From Zopfochytrium polystomum (taxonomy: Eukaryota; Chytridiomycota; Chytridiomycetes; Chytridiales; Chytridiaceae), in NCBI GenBank assembly GCA_025765615.1, contig JAIVFJ010000065.1, positions 236,450 to 300,449 of the forward strand: a stretch of 64,000 nt of DNA, in the 5' to 3' direction. The stretch's first letter is position 1. Every line of letters begins with the position of its first letter. The position numbers and the translations under genes were made by a program. This document shows, in pieces, positions 60,149 through 64,000 of this stretch. The notes beneath the pieces are model-generated. The model did no database searches. It worked only from the letters and a program-made list of their open reading frames with translations, and was not told the DNA's origin.

Positions 60149-61727
60149 GCCTCTTCTGCAACTTGGTGGGGTACCTGGTCTTGAACTTGAGTAGAAGGTC
60201 TTGGCAGTGAGTGAGGTTTGACTCAGGTTCCCAGGTGTTTTCAGCATCTGAGTAACCTTTCCACTTAACAAGGAACTTGAGTGTCCTTCCAAACCACTTG
60301 GCATCCAAGATTTGTTCAACCTCAAATTCCTCTTCACCTTCTACCTCAACTGGAGGAGGAGGAGGAACAACTCTGCCTGGAATGGAATTGGCCACAAACT
60401 TCTCCAAAAGGCTGACATGGAAAACTGGGTGGATCTTCATGGATGCAGGGAGATCCAGCTTGAAGGTGACTGGATTGATTTGCTCCAAGATCTTGAAAGG
60501 TCCCAACTTGAGGTTGTCCAGCTTGGGACTTGGTCTTTTGGTCTGCAAGTTCTTCCTCATGCCTCGCCAGTAAAAGTCCCTGGAAACAAGCTTATATGTC
60601 TTGTGCTCTCCTGGGTGTCCAGCTGTTGCTGCATCATGCCTTGTCTTGAGTATCTCAAGTTTTTCCTCTTCTTGGCTGATTTGAATCTTGTGAGGCTTGG
60701 GGTCCTTGGAAATAGCATAGGCCCACACACTCTCAGGAAGCAGTGAAAGGTGTGTCTTGGATGGTGGGGTGAAACCATCTCCCCCTTCAGGTGCAAGGTC
60801 TGTCCTTCTGTGCTCATCAGCAGTGGGGCTTGAATTGTTGACTGGGAACTGTGATTCTTGAATCTTTGACTGAGGGTTCTGTTCTTGGCAAAGACTGTGA
60901 GCTGTGGAGCTTGAATCTTGAATTTGGACTGTGAACTGTGGTACTTGAATCTTTGACTGTGGGTTCTGTGAACTACAGACTTGGCCATGACTGTGAGCTC
61001 TATGAGCTGTCCTGGAATCTTGACTATGAACTGTGAACTGTGAAACTTGAATCTTGGCTGGGATCTGTGAGCTGTAGGCTGATACTGGAGCTGTCATTTG
61101 TCTTTGACCTTGGATACTAGGCTGAGAACCTTGAATCAGGGACTTGAGAGAATGAGACTTGGAGGCTTCACTTGAGTTTTGGGTGACTGTTCCAATTGGT
61201 GGAGGTTGGACTTGACCAGTGACCCAATCAATGGCAGGGTTCTGGGCTTGCAGCCATGGTAATCCCAGGATGACAGAGAATGTGGGTGAGCCAAGATCCA
61301 ATACTTCCAGGTTGACCATGGATGGTGGAAAGTCTTGGATGTGGAGGTTTAGCTTGGTTTCATGGCTGATTTCCTTGAACAGAGCATGATTGGCAAAGTG
61401 GACCTTGAGGGGTGTGGATTTCTTGATGGTGGGAATGGCACAAGACTTGGCAAGGGTGGCATCAATGATGTTGCAGGATGATCCAGAGTCGATAAGGGCC
61501 TTGGTTGTGATGGTTGACTTGGGTGAGAGTTGAATCTTGACATCCATGGTGAGTTGGTGGAGCTTGGAATCTGAGGTGTTTGTGGTGCTGGTGGTGGTGA
61601 TGAAACAGGGGCAGCTTGGAAGGGGGTCCAGGGAATTGCCCCTCAGTGAGCCTGGACCTGGGAGTTTGGGTGCTTCTTCCTTGGGCAGTCCTTGACAGCA
61701 TGCTCCTTGGAGCCACAGTAAAAACAC
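60132..61727 (-). CDS. Pol remnant: aspartic protease, partial integrase, chromodomain
   Basis: Open frame of about 530 codons, -1 relative to gag and overlapping its end by 85 nt, so probably expressed by frameshift or as a fusion. The protease has ALIDSGSSCNI (D-S-G catalytic triad) and FSVILGLPWLQ. A Ser/Gln-rich stretch follows. Then LKTRHDAATAGHPGEHKTY and RDFYWRGMRKNLQ, the H2C2 zinc region of integrase. The frame then passes straight to LKLGPFKILEQINP and FHVSLLEKF, the C-terminal integrase/GPY module, and the chromodomain FEVEQILDAKWFGRTLKFLV, WKGYSDAENTWEPESNL. The RT YxDD box, RNase H and integrase DDE are absent. The missing part, probably about 2 kb or more, was removed in frame at two places: after the protease and inside integrase. 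Confidence 0.92.
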   Translation of the reverse strand: MFLLWLQGACCQGLPKEEAPKLPGPGSLRGNSLDPLPSCPCFITTTSTTNTSDSKLHQLTMDVKIQLSPKSTITTKALIDSGSSCNIIDATLAKSCAIPTIKKSTPLKVHFANHALFKEISHETKLNLHIQDFPPSMVNLEVLDLGSPTFSVILGLPWLQAQNPAIDWVTGQVQPPPIGTVTQNSSEASKSHSLKSLIQGSQPSIQGQRQMTAPVSAYSSQIPAKIQVSQFTVHSQDSRTAHRAHSHGQVCSSQNPQSKIQVPQFTVQIQDSSSTAHSLCQEQNPQSKIQESQFPVNNSSPTADEHRRTDLAPEGGDGFTPPSKTHLSLLPESVWAYAISKDPKPHKIQISQEEEKLEILKTRHDAATAGHPGEHKTYKLVSRDFYWRGMRKNLQTKRPSPKLDNLKLGPFKILEQINPVTFKLDLPASMKIHPVFHVSLLEKFVANSIPGRVVPPPPPVEVEGEEEFEVEQILDAKWFGRTLKFLVKWKGYSDAENTWEPESNLTHCQDLLLKFKTRYPTKLQKRPKRGR

Positions 61728-62566
61728 AGTCCCTGCTGGGCCCTCCTTGTTTTCTCCTCTTGGCTCAGAGGACCCTTAGGAAGTGTCTCAACTGCATCCA
61801 CTTGCATGGGTTCAGGAACTGTAAGAGCTTGAGGGACTGGGGTAGGTCTTGATGTAGTTCCTACTTGTCTTTGCTTCAGCCTCTTGGAGTAGAGTCTGTT
61901 GTCAATCTTGATGGCAAGGAGAATGTACTCTTCCAAGGTCTCAGGGATGTGCAGAGACTGGGAGAGCATGTCTTGGATAGACTCATGGAGACCATCATGG
62001 TACAGCTCCATCAGAGCTGCATCATTGTATCCAGAGTCTCTGGCTAGTTGCTTGAATTGGTTGGTGTAGGCCACACAAGATTGCTTTCCTTGCTTGATAT
62101 GCTTGAGCTTGGATCTTGCTGTCCAAGATGCGTAGGGGTCACCAAAGGTAGCCTCCAGCCCCTCCCAGAGCTCTTGCAGGGTGGTGGGTGTGCTTGGGAG
62201 AGATCTGTACCATGATTGAGCTTGACCAGACAGGAGGGTGCTTGTGAAAAGAACCTTGACTTGCTCACTGGGAAATCTTGAAGGTTGGAGAAGGATGACA
62301 TTCTCCACAGTGGCCATAAAGTTCCTAAGGTCTTTGGCCAGCCCAGTGAACTTGTCAGGGCTGGGAACCTTGGGCTCTCTTGCTTGGTTGGCTTGAGGCA
62401 GGGGAAGAGCTTGATGTTCTTGTTGGTGAAGTTGTTGTTGAAGCTGGTGCTGCTGGTGAAGGACTTGTTCTTGAAGTTGGTGTGTCTGTCTTGAAAGGGC
62501 TTGTAATTGGTCCATCAAGGCTTGGAAGGCAGTTGCATCAGGGAAGGTGTTGTTTGGGTCAGACAT
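61643..62566 (-). CDS. Gag of chromovirus element
   Basis: 307 aa from ATG at 62566. The Gln-rich N-terminus (LHQQEHQALPLPQ) is followed by the gypsy-gag core (PDKFTGLAKDLRNFMATVEN; AQSWYRSLPSTPTTLQELWE; FKQLARDSGYNDAALMELYH), and a C-terminal zinc knuckle CFYCGSKEHAVKDC with exact C-x2-C-x4-H-x4-C spacing. No stops or frameshifts. It should still be able to form particles if expressed. Confidence 0.95.
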   Translation of the reverse strand: MSDPNNTFPDATAFQALMDQLQALSRQTHQLQEQVLHQQHQLQQQLHQQEHQALPLPQANQAREPKVPSPDKFTGLAKDLRNFMATVENVILLQPSRFPSEQVKVLFTSTLLSGQAQSWYRSLPSTPTTLQELWEGLEATFGDPYASWTARSKLKHIKQGKQSCVAYTNQFKQLARDSGYNDAALMELYHDGLHESIQDMLSQSLHIPETLEEYILLAIKIDNRLYSKRLKQRQVGTTSRPTPVPQALTVPEPMQVDAVETLPKGPLSQEEKTRRAQQGLCFYCGSKEHAVKDCPRKKHPNSQVQAH

Positions 62567-62593
62567 GATGGCAGAGAGTAGTGGGAGAGGGTG

Positions 62594-62604
62594 AAGTGAA
62601 TTAT
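62594..62604 (-). other. Self-priming primer-binding site
   Basis: On the element's sense strand ATAATTCACTT lies 2 nt after the 5' LTR. It is the exact reverse complement of AAGTGAATTAT inside the LTR (plus-strand 62677-62687), located 35 nt after the start of TATAAAA, where the transcript should begin. No match to a tRNA 3' end beginning TGG was seen. Confidence 0.75.
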
Positions 62605-62606
62605 GA

Positions 62607-62914
62607 TGTCAGGAACAGGGCAGGACAGGACAAGGCAGACAAGGAACTGAGAGGAGTGATGATTGTATTGGAAACAATAATTCACTTGAGGGATGGGACA
62701 GGTCCCCCATCCCCCTTTTATACCTTTTGAGAGTCTTCCTTGTCAAGACTCAAAGAAGGTTCCAGAAAGAGCAATTAGTAATACAATGATACCAATGATA
62801 CCAATGACAACAAGACAAGTCAGGAAAGCAAAGAAGGTTCCAGAAGGTTCCACAAGGTTCCATGAAGGAATGTTCTAGAAGGTTCCAGAGGTTTCCAGAG
62901 GGTGATTCATAACA
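62607..62914 (-). repeat. 5' LTR of chromovirus element
   Basis: 308 bp, same sequence as the 3' LTR. The sense-strand TATA box TATAAAA is at 62716-62722 and the probable transcription start is at 62687. The R region carries AAGTGAATTAT for self-priming. Confidence 0.95.
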
Positions 62915-63080
62915 ACAGACATTCTCACAAAACCACTCTCGAAGTCTCAGCACCAGCGACTGACCTCACTACTTGGCCTCTGACCCCACTCCAACCTTTC
63001 AAACACCCTTTCGGTCAAAGCCTCAGACACAATTTCATATGCTTTGCATAACCGGTGGTTCACCAATGGCCATCATGTGG

Positions 63081-63182
63081 GGTTAGGTGGAGCTGACTGG
63101 TTAGCAGCAAGAGGCACAAGACAGACCTGAACCTATTGTGACTGTCAGTTATCGTTCTCACAATGCCCATGGGGGGAGCAAG
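63081..63182 (+). repeat. 5' fragment of LTR family A
   Basis: GGTTAGGTGGAGCTGACTGG to TCTCACAATGCCCATGGGG matches the first about 100 bp of the solo LTR at 55866-56266, then similarity stops. Confidence 0.8.
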
Positions 63183-64000
63183 TCTGGACATGTATGTTCA
63201 GATATTATAGCGCGCCAGTTAACGTGTGCCATGCGTGCAGTGACTTACTACAGCTGCTGGGGTTGGAATCCTTGCTGATGGTGTGCTTTTGCCCAGTGTT
63301 TAAACCGGAGTGCGTGCCTTTTAAGTAAGTCCGCCAAGGACGCCTGGGAACAAACAGTCAACGGGGTAGGTCAGGAAGAGAGAATGAAGGCCCGAAAGAG
63401 GGGAGGTCCCAAGGAAGAACAGGAAGCTCAATAAAATCTATCTAATCTATCGGTGGTGTGAACGCCCATGGTGGTGCGTCGTTCTGAAGCGTCGCTGAAG
63501 GTGGGGTCGGTGGCGACGGTGTCTGCCGGCGCTGTGATGTTGTTGCGACTGAGGTGGATGCTGCTGAAGAGGATGAAGTCGGAGGTGACTGAGCGCGACT
63601 GATGGCTGCTCGCGACCTGATGAGGCTGAAGTTGGAGAAGCGGCGATCGATTAGTCGCATGGGGTGAGATGAAGAATAGGGGAGGGGTGATTGGCTCTCT
63701 TGTCCATGAACGAGTTTCTCTGGTTCTAACAGTGGATGGAGGTTCCTTTGATCGCAAACAGTACGTTGTTCGCGTGAATAACATTGAAATTGGAATGAGT
63801 AACAAGGTCAGTGACAATGACTTCACTCTGTTCTATTGTATTGAAGGTTCTTCCTTACATAAAATGCCAGTCACTAGGGCAAGCATTGAGCAATAACAAG
63901 GGGTACATTTCCAATTCCTCCATCTGATGACGGTGATTGTGCTGATGGAATGGAGGAGTGGATGGAAGAAGGTATGCGGGCTAAGGGGCCTGTGCTCAAC
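63183..64000. other. Right flank, no supported gene
   Basis: Overlapping frames near 63428-63896 on both strands have no recognisable domain and may be parts of another repeat. Sequence continues beyond the window. Confidence 0.45.

Larger units (their letters stand above)
59824..62914 (-). mobile_element. Non-autonomous gypsy/chromovirus LTR retrotransposon, structurally complete
   Basis: A 3,091-bp element on the minus strand. Two 308-bp LTRs (59824-60131 and 62607-62914) appear identical base for base by eye. It is flanked by a 5-bp target duplication ACAGA (59819-59823 and 62915-62919). Order 5' to 3': LTR, self-priming site, gag (CCHC knuckle), pol remnant (aspartic protease, partial integrase zinc region, chromodomain), polypurine tract, LTR. 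There is no reverse transcriptase, RNase H or integrase catalytic core. Open frames and identical LTRs argue for recent insertion, so enzymes must come from a related autonomous element. Confidence 0.93.

Noticed and set aside
60277..60746. Plus-strand ORFs inside the chromovirus
   Set aside because: Antisense of the pol remnant, whose protease and chromodomain motifs are on the minus strand.
61643..61760. Canonical -1 slippery heptamer at the gag/pol overlap
   Set aside because: Pol is in the -1 frame, but the nearest candidate (T-TTT-TAC in CFY) does not fit X-XXY-YYZ, so the recoding mechanism is left open.

Overview
The window is nuclear DNA of an intron-rich eukaryote. Coding exons are joined by many short GT-AG introns (mostly 43-125 bp, often with a TACTAA/CTAAC-like branch site), several gene pairs share short divergent promoters, and there are remnants of copia, gypsy and Tc1/mariner elements. 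The gene set is opisthokont: an HRI-type eIF2alpha kinase, a STRIPAK SLMAP/Far-like FHA protein, Mrt4, a C2/EF-hand phosphatidylserine decarboxylase, TFIIA alpha/beta, a full-size ABCB transporter, DRG2 and secreted Rds1-type ferritin-like proteins. A probable STIL centriole-duplication protein and an R7-type RGS (DEP, R7H, GGL, RGS) point away from Dikarya. My best inference is a zoosporic, centriole-bearing early-diverging fungus (chytrid-like); a unicellular holozoan or aphelid relative cannot be excluded from sequence alone.

Layout: 1-1074 gene-free with a GA microsatellite; 1075-20675 a gene-dense block (SLMAP-like minus; HRI kinase, two uncharacterised genes and a large coiled-coil gene plus; MRTO4 minus; STIL-like plus); 20676-25971 repeat-rich and gene-poor (nested solo LTR, two tRNA-like sequences, dead Tc1/mariner transposase); 25972-34457 genes (PSD minus, R7 RGS plus, TFIIA plus); 34458-37265 repeats; 37266-47102 genes (ABCB minus, WW/FNBP4-like plus, rhodanese minus, DRG2 plus); 47103-49839 broken copia pieces with a perfect hairpin; 49840-54052 two paralogous secreted ferritin-like genes, both minus; 54053-64000 repeat island with solo LTRs, a broken copia pol and a structurally complete 3,091-bp gypsy/chromovirus element.

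The most striking object is that last element (59824-62914). It has two 308-bp LTRs that look identical by eye, a 5-bp target duplication, intact gag and pol-remnant frames and an 11-nt self-priming signature, yet it lacks reverse transcriptase, RNase H and the integrase catalytic core. It looks like a young non-autonomous chromovirus mobilised in trans.

Exon models were made by eye from splice consensus and family conservation. Where I give exact exon boundaries, reading frame was checked across the junction; otherwise outer coordinates are firm only to the stated start and stop codons.
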